A DNA stretch of 62,113 nucleotides from Gammaproteobacteria bacterium (GTDB lineage Bacteria > Pseudomonadota > Gammaproteobacteria > JAKDMP01): positions 1 through 62,113 of the forward strand of contig JALUYA010000021.1 of the NCBI GenBank assembly GCA_027018875.1, read 5' to 3'. The translations under genes were made by a program, and so were the position numbers. Below, one piece after another: positions 27,334-37,696 of the stretch (its first letter is position 1; every line of letters begins with the position of its first letter). Under the pieces are notes generated by a model. That model had not been told where the DNA came from. It ran no database searches and worked only from the letters and a program-made list of their open reading frames with translations.

Positions 27334-28401
27334 TCAGAGCCGCCCCGCCCGGTGCAAGGCAGCCCCCACCGCAAGCGCGATCAACAAGGTCGGCGACCAG
27401 GCCGCCACCAGCGGCGCGAGATGAAAGGCGGCGCCCGCATCGAGCAGAACCCGGTCAACCAGGTAATATGCAAGCCCGAGCCCGACCCCCAGAGCCAGAC
27501 GCTGACCCACCCCCGTATCACGGGCCCGCCCGAGTGAAAAAGGCAAGGCCAGCAGTACCATCAACAGCACCGAAACCGGTACCGCGATCTTGTGCCAAAA
27601 GGCGATCTCATAGCGCTGCGCGGCCAGCCCATTAGCCCTCAGGTAGTGCAGGTAACGCAGCAGGCCACGCCAGGACAGGTTCTCGGGGTCGACCACCAAC
27701 ACCCGGAAGGTGCTCGGTGCGACGAATCCCGGCCACGGCTCGGTGGGCTTCTCGATACGCTCGGTATGGTTAGGCGCAAACCGGGTTCCCACTACATCGT
27801 GAAGCACCCAGCGCCCCGCCGTGTAGCTCGCGCTTGCCGCCTTGCGCACGGCTTGCAACCCCCCTGCGGGGCCGCGGGTGTAAATCACCAGGCCACTCAG
27901 CCGGTGCGTGGACTCCACCTTGAGGATATGGACGATATCGGAGCCCGTCTTGAGCCACAAGCCAGCGGGGCCCACCGTGTTGAACAGGGAATACATCTTC
28001 TCGATCCTCACGGTCTCGGCGATCCGCTTCGCCGGAGGGGCGACGAATTCGCCAAGGCCCACAACCAGCAGGGCTAGCACCAGCCCCGCCCCGGACACGC
28101 CCAGCGCCAGGCGCCAGATCCCGGCGCCGGCGACCCGCAACATCATCAACTCATCATGGGCCGCCAACCCGCCCAGCGCCAACAATGCACCGATCAACAC
28201 CGCCATGGGAAACATGTCGTAGGCATTCTGCGGCAAGGTCAGCGCCGCGTATTCAAAGGCGGTGGCCACGGTGAACGTACCGACACCCACGTTGTGGACC
28301 TGGCTGAGGAAGGTAAAGAAAAACCCCACGCCCAGCAACGCCAACAAGGTCACCAGCACCCCGAGTATCACAGTGCGGGAAAGAAACCGGTCAATCAGCA
28401 T
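27334..28401 (-). CDS. lptG: LPS export permease LptG
   Basis: A 355-residue permease of the LptB2FG ABC transporter that extracts lipopolysaccharide from the inner membrane. It has the LptF/G layout of three N-terminal helices, a periplasmic jellyroll and three C-terminal helices. Start at 28401 (MLIDRFLSRTVILGVLVTLL) overlaps the lptF stop by 11 nt; the frame to 28416 only adds five residues. Paired with lptF. Confidence 0.92.
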   Translation of the reverse strand: MLIDRFLSRTVILGVLVTLLALLGVGFFFTFLSQVHNVGVGTFTVATAFEYAALTLPQNAYDMFPMAVLIGALLALGGLAAHDELMMLRVAGAGIWRLALGVSGAGLVLALLVVGLGEFVAPPAKRIAETVRIEKMYSLFNTVGPAGLWLKTGSDIVHILKVESTHRLSGLVIYTRGPAGGLQAVRKAASASYTAGRWVLHDVVGTRFAPNHTERIEKPTEPWPGFVAPSTFRVLVVDPENLSWRGLLRYLHYLRANGLAAQRYEIAFWHKIAVPVSVLLMVLLALPFSLGRARDTGVGQRLALGVGLGLAYYLVDRVLLDAGAAFHLAPLVAAWSPTLLIALAVGAALHRAGRL

Positions 28402-29530
28402 TCGTCCTGCCTCCACGGCGTATCCACCGGGTTCCCTGGCGCACCCAAAGCAACATCAAACCTCCCGCGGCGAACAACAGCGGTACCCACCACAGGCCCG
28501 GCAGCGGGGGAATTCGCCCGTGCGCCACCCACGTTTGACCGACGCCAAGCAGATTAAAATACAGCACATAGACCAGAATCGCCGGTACCAGGCGGGCATA
28601 GCGTCCCTGGCGCGGACGCGCCTGGGCCAGGGGCACTGCGATTAGGATCAACACCAGAACGGTTAGCGGCTGGATCAGGCGCCACTCCTGTTCCGCCCGC
28701 GCGGGGGCATCGTCACGCCGCCACAGTGCCGCGCTGGGCAAGCGGTTGAGCGCCACCCGGGCCCCGGTCTTTGCAGGGGTGCCGGCGGAAATCAGGATAT
28801 CGGCGCGCCGGAAGCGGGTTACCGTCCACCCCGACCGGCCCGGCTTTCCCGAATAGCGATACCCCCGCTCGAGCAGAAGATGCCGCTCCCCGTTGACGGG
28901 GTCGATTTTGAGTTCTCCAGTCCTGCCGGTCAGCACCGTGGGTCGTCCTTTGTGCATTTCATCGAGTTCGGCAAATACCCCACTCAAGGTGCCATCCGCC
29001 TGGCCCTGCTCGGCATAAAACACTCCGCGCCCATTGCCGATCGGCTTGAAACGCCCCGGCACCAACAGGCTGACCCGGGCTTCGCGCTGGGCCCGGACTT
29101 CGATTCGGTGCCCCAGTGCGGCCGCCCAGGGGGCCGCATACAACGAAATGCCGCCGACCCCCAACGCGGCCACCGCGGCCAAGGCCAAAAAGGGACGATA
29201 CAACCGCCCCGGAGACAAGCCGCAGGCGGCCGCCACGGCCATCTCGTGATCCCGATATAACCGCCCGAGCACCAGCATCGTGGCCAGAAACAGGCTGACC
29301 GGAATCACGATCTGCATCAATCCGATCAGGTTCAGCCCCAGAAGCACCAGCGTAACGCCGGAGGGAATGCGCCCGGCGGCCGCCTCCCCCAGATACAGGG
29401 CAAAGCGATTGACCAAGATCACCAGTGTAAGAACACCCGCCACCGCAGCCCAGCTTTGCAAGGTTTCGCGCGCCAGGTAGCGACCGAAAACCCCCAACAC
29501 CGGGTGCTGTCGATCGGTTAAACTGCCCAT
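28391..29530 (-). CDS. lptF: LPS export permease LptF
   Basis: A 379-residue partner of LptG. The N-terminal ARETLQSWAAVAGVLTLVILVNRF, the periplasmic stretch VFYAEQGQADGTLSGVFAE and C-terminal helices (LTVLVLILIAVPLAQARPRQGRYA) fit LptF. It diverges from pepA, the usual lptF-pepA arrangement in beta- and gammaproteobacteria. The 249-bp divergent gap should hold both promoters. Confidence 0.92.
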   Translation of the reverse strand: MGSLTDRQHPVLGVFGRYLARETLQSWAAVAGVLTLVILVNRFALYLGEAAAGRIPSGVTLVLLGLNLIGLMQIVIPVSLFLATMLVLGRLYRDHEMAVAAACGLSPGRLYRPFLALAAVAALGVGGISLYAAPWAAALGHRIEVRAQREARVSLLVPGRFKPIGNGRGVFYAEQGQADGTLSGVFAELDEMHKGRPTVLTGRTGELKIDPVNGERHLLLERGYRYSGKPGRSGWTVTRFRRADILISAGTPAKTGARVALNRLPSAALWRRDDAPARAEQEWRLIQPLTVLVLILIAVPLAQARPRQGRYARLVPAILVYVLYFNLLGVGQTWVAHGRIPPLPGLWWVPLLFAAGGLMLLWVRQGTRWIRRGGRTNAD

Positions 29531-29779
29531 GATTTGTGCGCCTGCCGCGGCGATTGTGCATCAAAAGGGCCTGCTGTCCATCTTGAAGCGATTCCGTATC
29601 GGCTCGATCCGAGGCCGGGAACCCCGGGCAGGTGCACAACCTGGAGTCGGCAGATCAACGCCCTTGCACGCCTTGCGTACGCCATAGAGGACGGTCGCTC
29701 TCCCCCGGGAGCGCGGGTCGAATCGGATCCTCGAGGTTTGGTTGAATTCAAACTTGTCAGCTTTTAAGGAGATTGCAAC

Positions 29780-31267
29780 ATGGAGTATGAAGTCAAAAAC
29801 ACTACCGCAGGCACCCACCGGAGCGCGTGCCTGATTGCGGGAGTTTACCAAGACGGCGATCTGCCCCGGGGCACCGCCGACCTCGACCGGGCCAGCGACG
29901 GGTTGATCACCCGGCGGCGGCGTGATTTCGATGCCACATTGGGCTCCAGCCTGCTCTTGTTCAATCTTCCTGGAATCAAGGCTGAGCGGGTACTTCTTGT
30001 CGGCCTGGGACCGCGCGAATCCTGCACCCTAGCGGGGTTACGCAAGGCCGTCACCGTCGCCGTCAGGGTATTGGCGAAAACCGGGGTGGGCACCGCCGCC
30101 ACCCTGCTCGCGGAGCTGCCTCTGGAAGGCGTAGCACCCGGCGCTCGCGTCCGGGCGATCGTGGAAGCCGCCGAGCAGGCCTCCTACCGCTTCGAGCAGA
30201 TGAAATCCAAGCCCAAATCAACCGGAAAGCAGTTGCGGCGCTTAAGCTTGCTGCTGACCTCGCGAAGCGCCAACACCGATGCCGAGCGCAACATTGAAAT
30301 CGGTCGGGCCATCGCCGGGGGTATCGCCCTCGCCCGTGATCTCGGCAACCTGGCTCCCAATATCTGCACCCCAACCTACCTGGCCGCGGAAGCCCGCAAA
30401 CTAGCCCGCCGGTACCCGACGCTCAAGGTACGCGTGCTCGGTGAAGCCGAGATCCAGCGTCTCGGCATGGGCGCCTTTCTGGGCGTCGCCCGTGGCAGCC
30501 ACGAGGCCCCGCGCCTGATCGTTTTTGAATACCAGGGCGCCGCCCGGTCCGAACACCCCCTGGCACTGGTCGGCAAGGGCCTCACCTTCGATGCCGGCGG
30601 TATCTCTCTCAAGCCTTCCGCCAACATGGATGAAATGAAATATGACATGGGTGGGGCGGCCAGCGTATTCGGAGCAGTCGTCACCACCTGCGAACTCGGG
30701 CTTAAACTCAACCTCGTCGGCATCGTTCCGGCCTGCGAGAATCTGCCCGACGGAAATGCCATCAAACCCGGCGATGTACTGACCTCGATGTCGGGACAAA
30801 CCATCGAGGTACTCAACACCGACGCCGAAGGCCGGCTCATTCTTGCCGATGCCCTGAGCTATGCCGAGCGGTTCAAACCCCGGGCGGTCGTGGATATCGC
30901 CACCCTCACCGGCGCTTGCGTAGTTGCGCTGGGGCATCACGCAACCGGGTTGATGTCGCCCGACGACGAGCTTGCGGACGAACTGCTGGCCGCCGGAGAG
31001 CGCGCCGGGGATCGCGCCTGGCGCTTGCCGTTATGGGAAGATTACCAGTCCCAGTTGAAAAGCAATTTCGCCGACTTCGCCAATATTGGCGGCGGCCGCG
31101 ACGGCGGAGCGATCACGGCGGGGTGCTTTTTGTGGCGATTTACCAGAAAATACCGCTGGGCGCACTTGGACATCGCCGGTACCGCCTGGAAGAGCGGCAG
31201 GCACAAGGGCAGCACCGGCCGACCGGTAGGCCTGCTCGCCGAATGGCTAATCGCCTCGAACCCTTGA
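29780..31267 (+). CDS. pepA: Leucyl aminopeptidase (cytosol aminopeptidase)
   Basis: A 495-residue M17 family metallopeptidase that trims N-terminal residues from peptides and, in E. coli, also acts as a DNA-binding protein. The active-site motifs GKGLTFDAGGISLKPS and NTDAEGRLILADAL are intact, as is the metal-binding C-terminal domain. AAGGAG lies nine bases before the ATG. A short perfect palindrome TTGAATTCAA sits at 29742-29751 in the leader. The 3' end overlaps holC by 25 nt. Confidence 0.96.
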   Translation: MEYEVKNTTAGTHRSACLIAGVYQDGDLPRGTADLDRASDGLITRRRRDFDATLGSSLLLFNLPGIKAERVLLVGLGPRESCTLAGLRKAVTVAVRVLAKTGVGTAATLLAELPLEGVAPGARVRAIVEAAEQASYRFEQMKSKPKSTGKQLRRLSLLLTSRSANTDAERNIEIGRAIAGGIALARDLGNLAPNICTPTYLAAEARKLARRYPTLKVRVLGEAEIQRLGMGAFLGVARGSHEAPRLIVFEYQGAARSEHPLALVGKGLTFDAGGISLKPSANMDEMKYDMGGAASVFGAVVTTCELGLKLNLVGIVPACENLPDGNAIKPGDVLTSMSGQTIEVLNTDAEGRLILADALSYAERFKPRAVVDIATLTGACVVALGHHATGLMSPDDELADELLAAGERAGDRAWRLPLWEDYQSQLKSNFADFANIGGGRDGGAITAGCFLWRFTRKYRWAHLDIAGTAWKSGRHKGSTGRPVGLLAEWLIASNP

Positions 31268-31686
31268 CCCGGATTGATTTTTACCTGACCACCAATCGCG
31301 AGGCGCTGGCCCGCGAGCGTCTCGCCTGCCGAATTACCGAAAAGGCCTTCCGGCTGGGCCATCGGGTACACCTGCACCTGCGTGACGAGGCCGGGCTTGC
31401 GGTGCTGGACCGGTTGTTATGGACCTTTCGCGATATAAGCTTTCTGCCCCATGGCCGAACCGCAACCGACCCCGATACCCGGGTAGTCCTATGCGCCGAG
31501 CCGGTGCCCGAAAGCATCCCCGCCGAAGTCCTGATCAACCTGGACGCCGAGGTGCCGGGTTTCTTCAGCCGTTATACTCGTGTAGTCGAGATCGTCTCCG
31601 GTGACGCAACCGCCCGCCGGATAGGGCGGATGCATTTTCGTTATTATCGCGACCGAGGCTATCCTTTACAGCATCACGAAGTGTAG
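31243..31686 (+). CDS. holC: DNA polymerase III chi subunit
   Basis: A 147-residue HolC protein, which links the clamp loader to SSB. It begins MANRLEPLTRIDFYLTT and contains CRITEKAFRLGHRVHLHLRD and LLWTFRDISFLPHG, all characteristic. The pepA-holC-valS order is conserved in proteobacteria. The ATG at 31243 lies within the pepA 3' end; the longer upstream frame is an overlap artefact. Confidence 0.92.
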   Translation: MANRLEPLTRIDFYLTTNREALARERLACRITEKAFRLGHRVHLHLRDEAGLAVLDRLLWTFRDISFLPHGRTATDPDTRVVLCAEPVPESIPAEVLINLDAEVPGFFSRYTRVVEIVSGDATARRIGRMHFRYYRDRGYPLQHHEV

Positions 31687-31695
31687 AAATTGAAC

Positions 31696-32481
31696 ATGAC
31701 CGATCGCAAGGAACCACAACTAGGGGAAGTGGCACAGGCGCCTCGCGACGACCGCATTCCCACGCTGACCGAGATCGTCGCCATCGACGAGGACTCCAAT
31801 ACCCCCCCGGCGCCCCGCATCACCCGGTGGGATACGGATTTCGATGCACTCCCGCCGTCCGATCCATCCCTTCCCGATTCCGGGCGGCCCACCGGTAACG
31901 ACCATCCCGGGCCAGGCGCTTTCCGAGAAGAAACCGCCGCTCCGGGCACCGGCGAACTCTCGAACCGCCGCGAACAAGACCCCGCCGAACCCGATTCGCC
32001 GCCGCAGCGGCAGCCGGACGATACCCTCTCCACCACGACCTCGCCCAGCACGCCCCCGCTGCCCGGCGAATATGCCGGTGCCACCGAAACCATCGCGGCA
32101 ACGGAGCCCGGAGCCCCGACCGAGCCGGCACGACCGGCCGAGTCCGACCCGGCGATAGAACCCGCTCCGCCAAAGGCGGACACCATTTCTACCGCCGTGC
32201 CCAGCCCCTCCCCGCAACCATCTCGCGACCCTATCGAGACCTCTGCAATCGACTTCTCCGCCTATGACTTTGTTACCGAACTGGCCACCAAAGCCGTGGA
32301 ACCTCCCCGTAACGAACCCGCTCCCGCGGTACTCGGCTCGGGCACAACGCTCGAACTCAGCTCCGAGGAACTGGAAGTGCTGGCCGACCGCGTCCTCGAC
32401 GCGCTGGCGCCGGTACTTCGCGAGACGATCATCACCGCCCTATACGAAATACTGGCCGGACCCCGGCACCGGCCCGATTAA
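31696..32481 (+). CDS. DUF2486-like Pro-rich acidic protein
   Basis: A 261-residue protein whose N-terminus has RIPTLTEIVAI, as in DUF2486 family proteins found between holC and valS in betaproteobacteria. The middle is low-complexity and rich in Pro, Glu, Ala and Thr. The C-terminal 65 residues form a folded-looking helical region (ELSSEELEVLADRVLDALAPVLRETIITALYE). Function is unknown. The ATG at 31696 is chosen over a TTG six bases earlier. Position between holC and the valS block supports the family link, which is not strong on sequence alone. Confidence 0.55.
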   Translation: MTDRKEPQLGEVAQAPRDDRIPTLTEIVAIDEDSNTPPAPRITRWDTDFDALPPSDPSLPDSGRPTGNDHPGPGAFREETAAPGTGELSNRREQDPAEPDSPPQRQPDDTLSTTTSPSTPPLPGEYAGATETIAATEPGAPTEPARPAESDPAIEPAPPKADTISTAVPSPSPQPSRDPIETSAIDFSAYDFVTELATKAVEPPRNEPAPAVLGSGTTLELSSEELEVLADRVLDALAPVLRETIITALYEILAGPRHRPD

Positions 32482-32509
32482 TCCCTTTCCCGTTACCGAA
32501 GGATAACCA

Positions 32510-34237
32510 ATGAGTACACCCAACCCTATCAGCCTGGATTCCATGACCCGCCGCCGCGGCTTCACCGCGTTGTTCCTGCTCGAAATGTGGGAGCGCTTCG
32601 GTTATTACGGCATGGCCATCCTCATGGTGCTCTTCCTCAAGGAGTACCTCGGATTCAGCGACACCCACGCCAATCTCACCTGGGGCGCCTTCGCCGCCAT
32701 GGTATACGCCACCCCGGTAATCGGCGGCTGGATCGGCGACCGCATCCTGGGAACCCGGCGCACTACCGTACTCGGGGCCATAGTACTTGGAATAGGCTAT
32801 TTGCTGCTCGCCATTCCCGGGCCCACGTGGTTCCTGTTCTTCTCGCTAGGTGTGATCGCGACGGGCAACGGGCTATTCAAGGCCAACCCCAACAACCTGG
32901 TGTCCAAGCTCTACGAGGGCAATTCAGCCAAGCTCGACGGCGCCTTCACCATCTACTACATGGCCATAAACCTGGGAGCCTTCGCCAGCCAGATTCTCAC
33001 CCCGATCATCCGCGTGCGTTACGGCTGGCATTTCGCCTTCGGAATCTCGGCGATCGGCCTGGCTCTGGGCACCGCCAACTTTCTGATGATGCGCCGCTAT
33101 CTCACCCAAGTCGGCTCCAAACCCGACTTCGATCCGTTCCCCTACCTGCGGTTTATCCTGGTGCTCGCCGGCACCCTCGGCATGGCGCTGATCATCATGG
33201 GGGTGCTGCAGAGCGTCGAGGTGGCCCGCTGGGTGGTGTGGGGCACCGCCGTGGTGCTTGGCGGCATCTTCGCATACTTGATTGCAAACAGCTCCCGGGG
33301 AGCACGCAGCGGCCTGATCGCCATGCTGCTGCTCACCGCCCAGGGCATCCTGTTCTTCATTTTCTATCAACAAATGTCCACGTCGCTGACCCTGTTTGCG
33401 CTGCGTAATGTCACGCTGAACTTTTACGGCTACCTCATACCTCCGGAACAGTTCCAGGTGCTCAATCCGTTCTGGATCTGGATTCTCAGCCCGATCCTTG
33501 CCCTGGTCTACAACGCGCTCGGCAAGCACCGCAAGGATTTGAATATCGCAACCAAGTTCTTCCTCGGCTTCGTGATGCTCGCGATCGGGTTCTTTATCTA
33601 CGGCCTGAGCGGCGGATTTGCACACGGCGGACTCGTCTCGCCCTGGTGGATGATCTGGGGGTACTTCTTCCAGTCCTTCGGCGAGCTGCTCATCAGCGGG
33701 CTCGGCCTGGCGATGGTGACCCGCTTCGTCGCCCCGCAGCTTCGCGGCTTCATGATGGGCGCCTGGTTGCTCGCCACCGGTATCTCGCAGTACCTGGGCA
33801 GCATGGTGGCGAACGTGGCCAGCGTCCCCGACCGGCTAAACGATTTGGCCCGCATGTTGCCCGCTTCCTACCACGCCACCCTCTCCGCCCTGCCGTCGGC
33901 ACTGGCGAATCGACTCATGGGGCTCAACCTGGAGGACTTCCGCCTCTGGATCACCGGCCATGCTATACGCCATGGCGGCGAGGGACTGGCCGCATTCACC
34001 AGCCTGCCCGCACCCACCCAAGCGTTACTGGAAAAACTCAACCACGGGTTCTACCTCGCGACGCTTCCACTCTATATCCGCCTGTTCCTGCTTCTCGGTG
34101 TGGCCGCCGTCGGTGCCGCCCTGCTCGCCGCGCTGATGATCCCGTTGCTAAAACGCCTCGGCACGAACCTCGCCGAGCCCCCCGGGACCCAGATACTGCC
34201 CGAACACGAGTTGGGCGACCAACCTACGCCAAGCTAA
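32510..34237 (+). CDS. POT/PTR family proton-dependent oligopeptide transporter
   Basis: A 575-residue multi-spanning MFS protein of the POT family importing di- and tripeptides with protons. The family signature E-x-x-E-R-F-x-x-Y-G is present (EMWERFGYYGM). Many hydrophobic helices are spread along the sequence, and a large loop lies near residues 440-505. It is inserted between the DUF2486-like gene and valS, 3 nt before valS. Pairing with PepA upstream would make sense for peptide use, but this is inference. Confidence 0.9.
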   Translation: MSTPNPISLDSMTRRRGFTALFLLEMWERFGYYGMAILMVLFLKEYLGFSDTHANLTWGAFAAMVYATPVIGGWIGDRILGTRRTTVLGAIVLGIGYLLLAIPGPTWFLFFSLGVIATGNGLFKANPNNLVSKLYEGNSAKLDGAFTIYYMAINLGAFASQILTPIIRVRYGWHFAFGISAIGLALGTANFLMMRRYLTQVGSKPDFDPFPYLRFILVLAGTLGMALIIMGVLQSVEVARWVVWGTAVVLGGIFAYLIANSSRGARSGLIAMLLLTAQGILFFIFYQQMSTSLTLFALRNVTLNFYGYLIPPEQFQVLNPFWIWILSPILALVYNALGKHRKDLNIATKFFLGFVMLAIGFFIYGLSGGFAHGGLVSPWWMIWGYFFQSFGELLISGLGLAMVTRFVAPQLRGFMMGAWLLATGISQYLGSMVANVASVPDRLNDLARMLPASYHATLSALPSALANRLMGLNLEDFRLWITGHAIRHGGEGLAAFTSLPAPTQALLEKLNHGFYLATLPLYIRLFLLLGVAAVGAALLAALMIPLLKRLGTNLAEPPGTQILPEHELGDQPTPS

Positions 34238-34240
34238 GCC

Positions 34241-37084
34241 ATGGCGAAGCTACCAAGCAGCTACGATCCCGGCGCGATCGAGGCCGAGCTGTATGCGCGC
34301 TGGGAGGCGAAAGGCTGGTTCGAGCCTCGGGGCGAGGGATCCGCCTACACCATCATTCTGCCGCCTCCCAATGTCACCGGCAACCTGCACATGGGCCATG
34401 CCTTTCAGGCCACGCTCATGGACATCCTTATCCGCGCCCATCGCATGCTCGGCGATCGGGTTCTCTGGCAACCGGGCACCGATCACGCCGGTATCGCCAC
34501 CCAAATGGTGGTGGAAAGACAACTCGTCGCACAAGCGACATCGCGGGCCGAGATCGGACGCGAGGCCTTTGTCCGACGAGTATGGCAGTGGCGCACTGAA
34601 TCCGGCAATCGCATTCAACACCAGTTTCGGCGCCTCGGCGCCTCGCTCGACTGGTCCCGGGAGCTTTTTACGTTGGATCCGGGCCCGGCGCGCGCCGTCA
34701 CCGAAACTTTCGTGTGCCTCCATCGGGCCGGGCTGATCTATCGCGGCAAGCGACTCGTCAACTGGGATTCCACGCTCGAGACCGCACTGTCGGATCTTGA
34801 GGTTATCAGCACGGAAGAAGATGGATGCCTCTGGCACATCCGCTATCCCTTCGCCGACGGCGAGGGCGGCCTGGTAGTGGCCACGACCCGCCCCGAAACA
34901 CTCCTCGGTGATGTGGCGGTGGCGGTTAACCCCAATGACTCCCGGTTCGCCCATCTGCTCGGGCGACGGCTCAAGCTGCCGTTGCTCGACCGGGAGATTC
35001 CGATCCTGGCCGACACCCACGTCGACCCCGCCTTCGGCACCGGTTGCGTCAAGGTCACCCCGGCACACGACTTCAACGACTATGCCATCGGGGAACGTCA
35101 CGGGTTGGCAAAAATCAATGTCCTGGGTCCCGGGGGCGAAATCCTCGACCGGGCCGAAATATACCCGCCCGCCCCGGAAGCCGAAAAAACCTTCGAGCTC
35201 CTACCCAAAGCCTATGCCGGGCTGGACCGCTTCGCGGCGCGGGAACGCATCATTGCCGATCTGACTCGTGCCGGGCTCCTGGTTGACACCGCGAAGCACC
35301 GCCTGCATGTGCCTCGCGGCGACCGCTCGGGCACCGTGGTGGAACCCCGTCTGACCGACCAGTGGTTTGTCGATCTGACCCGTACCACCCAAGCCGATGG
35401 ACGTGACGGCGGCCGCCGTGCCATCACCCAACCGGCGATTGACGCGGTGCGCGACGGCCGCATCCGCCTGTTCCCCGAAGGTTGGTCGAAGACCTACTTC
35501 AACTGGCTCGAGAATATTCAGGACTGGTGTATCAGCCGCCAGCTGTGGTGGGGGCACCGTATCCCCGCCTGGTACGGTGACGACGACCGCTGCTACGTCG
35601 CCCATACCCCGGAGGAGGCCCGCCGCGCGGCAGATGCCGCCGGTTACTCCGGCCCCCTGCGCCAGGACGAAGACGTACTCGATACCTGGTTTTCCTCCGC
35701 ACTGTGGCCATTGACAACCCTCGGCTGGCCAGCCTCGACCCCGGATCTTGAAGCCTTCTACCCCACCAACACTCTCGTCACCGGATTCGACATCATCTTT
35801 TTCTGGGTAGCGCGCATGATCATGATGGGGCTCTACCTTCACGGCGACGTCCCTTTCCGTGAAGTCTATGTTCATGGCTTGATCCGTGACGAGCACGGAC
35901 AAAAAATGTCCAAATCCAAGGGTAATGTGCTCGATCCCATCGACCTGATCGATGGCATCGAACCGGAAGCACTCGTCGCCAAACGCACCACGGGCATGAT
36001 GCAACCCCACCTCGCCGAGCGGGTGGCCCGCGCCACCCGGCGCGAATTCCCCGAAGGCATCCCCGCCTTCGGCACCGATCCGCTGCGTTTCACCTTTGCG
36101 GCGTTGGCCTCGACCGGACGCGACATCAACTTCGACCTCGGGCGCATCGGCGGCTATCGCAATTTCTGCAACAAGCTGTGGAACGCCACCCGCTTTATCC
36201 TGATGCATGTGGAGCAACCCGTGCCGGCTCCAGCCGACGCGACTCCGAGCGATCGCTGGATCCGCTCCGCCCTGGCGCGGACCGTAACCCAGGTGCGGGG
36301 CTACATCGACACCTACCGCTTCGACCTTGCCGCCCAGGCATTGTACGAATTTACCTGGTCCGACTTCTGCGACTGGTATCTGGAGCTGGTCAAACCCCGA
36401 CTGGCCGCCGATACCGCCGATGCCACGGCCGCGCGCCACACCCTGATCACCGTCTTCGAGGCCCTGCTGCGCCTGCTCCATCCCTTCATGCCGTTCATCA
36501 CCGAAGCGCTGTGGCTCCGGGTTGCCCCCCTGGCCGGGTGCACCGGCGACTCCATCATGCTGGCGCCCTACCCCACCCCCGAGGAATTCACGCCCGATCC
36601 CGTGGCCGAGGCCGAGATCGCCTGGCTGCGCACCGTGGTCACCGGGCTGCGTGGTACCCGCGCTGAACTCGGACTCGACCCCGGGAGGCGAGTGCCGGTC
36701 ACGGTCCACGGTGCCGATACCCTTACCCGGGAACGAATTGCCCGGCACGGGCGGGAAATTGCCTTTCTTACACGTACCAACCCGGTACGGATCCAACCTG
36801 GCCCTGCAGCCGAAACTTCGGCCACCATTCTCGTCGGCGAGGTTACCTGGGCCATTCCACTGGCCGGACTGGTGGATACCACCGCCGAACTGGCACGCCT
36901 GGACAAAACCCTGGCGCGGCTTGAAACCGAGCGCCGGCGCTCGCTTGCCAAGCTCGAAAACGCGGCCTTCCTGGCCCGTGCCCCGGCCGAGATCGTCGCC
37001 CATGAACGCCGGCGGCTGGGCGAAACCGATGCCGCGCTGGAACGTTACCGAGCCCAGCGCTCGCGGATCGCCGCCCTGGCCTGA
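34241..37084 (+). CDS. valS: Valyl-tRNA synthetase
   Basis: A 947-residue class I synthetase charging tRNA-Val. The HIGH-type motif is [14 protein letters not shown] near residue 45 and the KMSKS motif lies at about 555-559. The CP1 editing domain is intact, and the C-terminal coiled coil typical of ValS ([24 protein letters not shown]) is present. It begins 3 nt after the POT gene stop, so the two are cotranscribed. Confidence 0.97.
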   Translation: MAKLPSSYDPGAIEAELYARWEAKGWFEPRGEGSAYTIILPPPNVTGNLHMGHAFQATLMDILIRAHRMLGDRVLWQPGTDHAGIATQMVVERQLVAQATSRAEIGREAFVRRVWQWRTESGNRIQHQFRRLGASLDWSRELFTLDPGPARAVTETFVCLHRAGLIYRGKRLVNWDSTLETALSDLEVISTEEDGCLWHIRYPFADGEGGLVVATTRPETLLGDVAVAVNPNDSRFAHLLGRRLKLPLLDREIPILADTHVDPAFGTGCVKVTPAHDFNDYAIGERHGLAKINVLGPGGEILDRAEIYPPAPEAEKTFELLPKAYAGLDRFAARERIIADLTRAGLLVDTAKHRLHVPRGDRSGTVVEPRLTDQWFVDLTRTTQADGRDGGRRAITQPAIDAVRDGRIRLFPEGWSKTYFNWLENIQDWCISRQLWWGHRIPAWYGDDDRCYVAHTPEEARRAADAAGYSGPLRQDEDVLDTWFSSALWPLTTLGWPASTPDLEAFYPTNTLVTGFDIIFFWVARMIMMGLYLHGDVPFREVYVHGLIRDEHGQKMSKSKGNVLDPIDLIDGIEPEALVAKRTTGMMQPHLAERVARATRREFPEGIPAFGTDPLRFTFAALASTGRDINFDLGRIGGYRNFCNKLWNATRFILMHVEQPVPAPADATPSDRWIRSALARTVTQVRGYIDTYRFDLAAQALYEFTWSDFCDWYLELVKPRLAADTADATAARHTLITVFEALLRLLHPFMPFITEALWLRVAPLAGCTGDSIMLAPYPTPEEFTPDPVAEAEIAWLRTVVTGLRGTRAELGLDPGRRVPVTVHGADTLTRERIARHGREIAFLTRTNPVRIQPGPAAETSATILVGEVTWAIPLAGLVDTTAELARLDKTLARLETERRRSLAKLENAAFLARAPAEIVAHERRRLGETDAALERYRAQRSRIAALA

Positions 37085-37114
37085 GCCGCGAAACGACCAT
37101 TCACTCCGCCACTC

Positions 37115-37150
37115 GGACCGTTCGTCCATAAATCGGCGGACAAACCGTCC
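37115..37150 (+). promoter_or_regulatory. AlgR/LytTR-like site pair upstream of the minor-pilin operon
   Basis: Two GGAC-N5-GTCC elements (37115-37127 and 37138-37150) have centres 23 bp apart. The first contains CCGTTCGTC, an exact match to the published AlgR core. The second, read on the other strand, is GGACGGTTTGTCC, which differs from the first at two of 13 positions. In Pseudomonas aeruginosa AlgR activates the homologous fimU-pilVWXY1Y2E operon. A weak -10 TATACC lies at 37160. Confidence 0.55.
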
Positions 37151-37171
37151 TCGTTCTGCTATACCAAACAT

Positions 37172-37696
37172 ATGAGCGAAAATCGTGGTATCACTCTGAT
37201 TGAAATGCTGATCACGTTGGCCCTGCTCGCGATCCTCACCACCATCGCAATTCCCACCTACGATGGTGTTGTGTCCGGTAACCGGGCCAGCGCACAGCTC
37301 GGCAGCTTTCTGCAGGCGGTTGAATATGCGCGCAGCGTCGCCATGAAACGCGGCCTCGATGCCACCATCTGCGCCAGTTCAAATGGTACGACCTGTGCTT
37401 CTACCGGTTCCTGGACACAGGGTTGGATCGTGTTTTCCAACCCCAATAATAATAAAAGTCCCGCCGCCGCTGACTCGATCCTCCGAATACACGACGCTCT
37501 GAGCGGCGGCAGCCAACTAATAGGCAACACAAATGTCACCACACGTATCACTTTCAACCGTTTCGGGCTGCTGGCCGGCGTTTATAACGGCACCATCGTC
37601 TTGAAGCCCCACCCCGACCGGACCAGCCTCAGACGCTGCATGACGCTCTCTTCGGTGGGACGAATCACAACTGCCAGCGGAGACCAGTGCCCATGA
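37172..37696 (+). CDS. fimT: Type IV minor pilin FimT/FimU (GspH-like)
   Basis: A 174-residue GspH-type minor pilin. The prepilin site is MSENRG|ITLIEMLITLALLAIL, with Ile rather than Phe at +1. Paired cysteines occur (ICASSNGTTC and RRC...QC). It heads a fimT-pilV-pilW-pilX-pilY1-pilE operon that builds the priming complex of a twitching-type pilus. No Shine-Dalgarno sequence is evident before the ATG. The adjacent AlgR-like sites suggest two-component control. Confidence 0.88.
   Translation: MSENRGITLIEMLITLALLAILTTIAIPTYDGVVSGNRASAQLGSFLQAVEYARSVAMKRGLDATICASSNGTTCASTGSWTQGWIVFSNPNNNKSPAAADSILRIHDALSGGSQLIGNTNVTTRITFNRFGLLAGVYNGTIVLKPHPDRTSLRRCMTLSSVGRITTASGDQCP

Noticed and set aside
29742-29751. 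Palindrome TTGAATTCAA in the pepA leader as an operator
   Set aside because: Only 10 bp, containing an EcoRI-type core, and matching no known operator; too weak to call.
35201-37171. A 656-residue minus-strand open frame
   Set aside because: Antisense to valS, with no recognisable motif; a GC-rich shadow.
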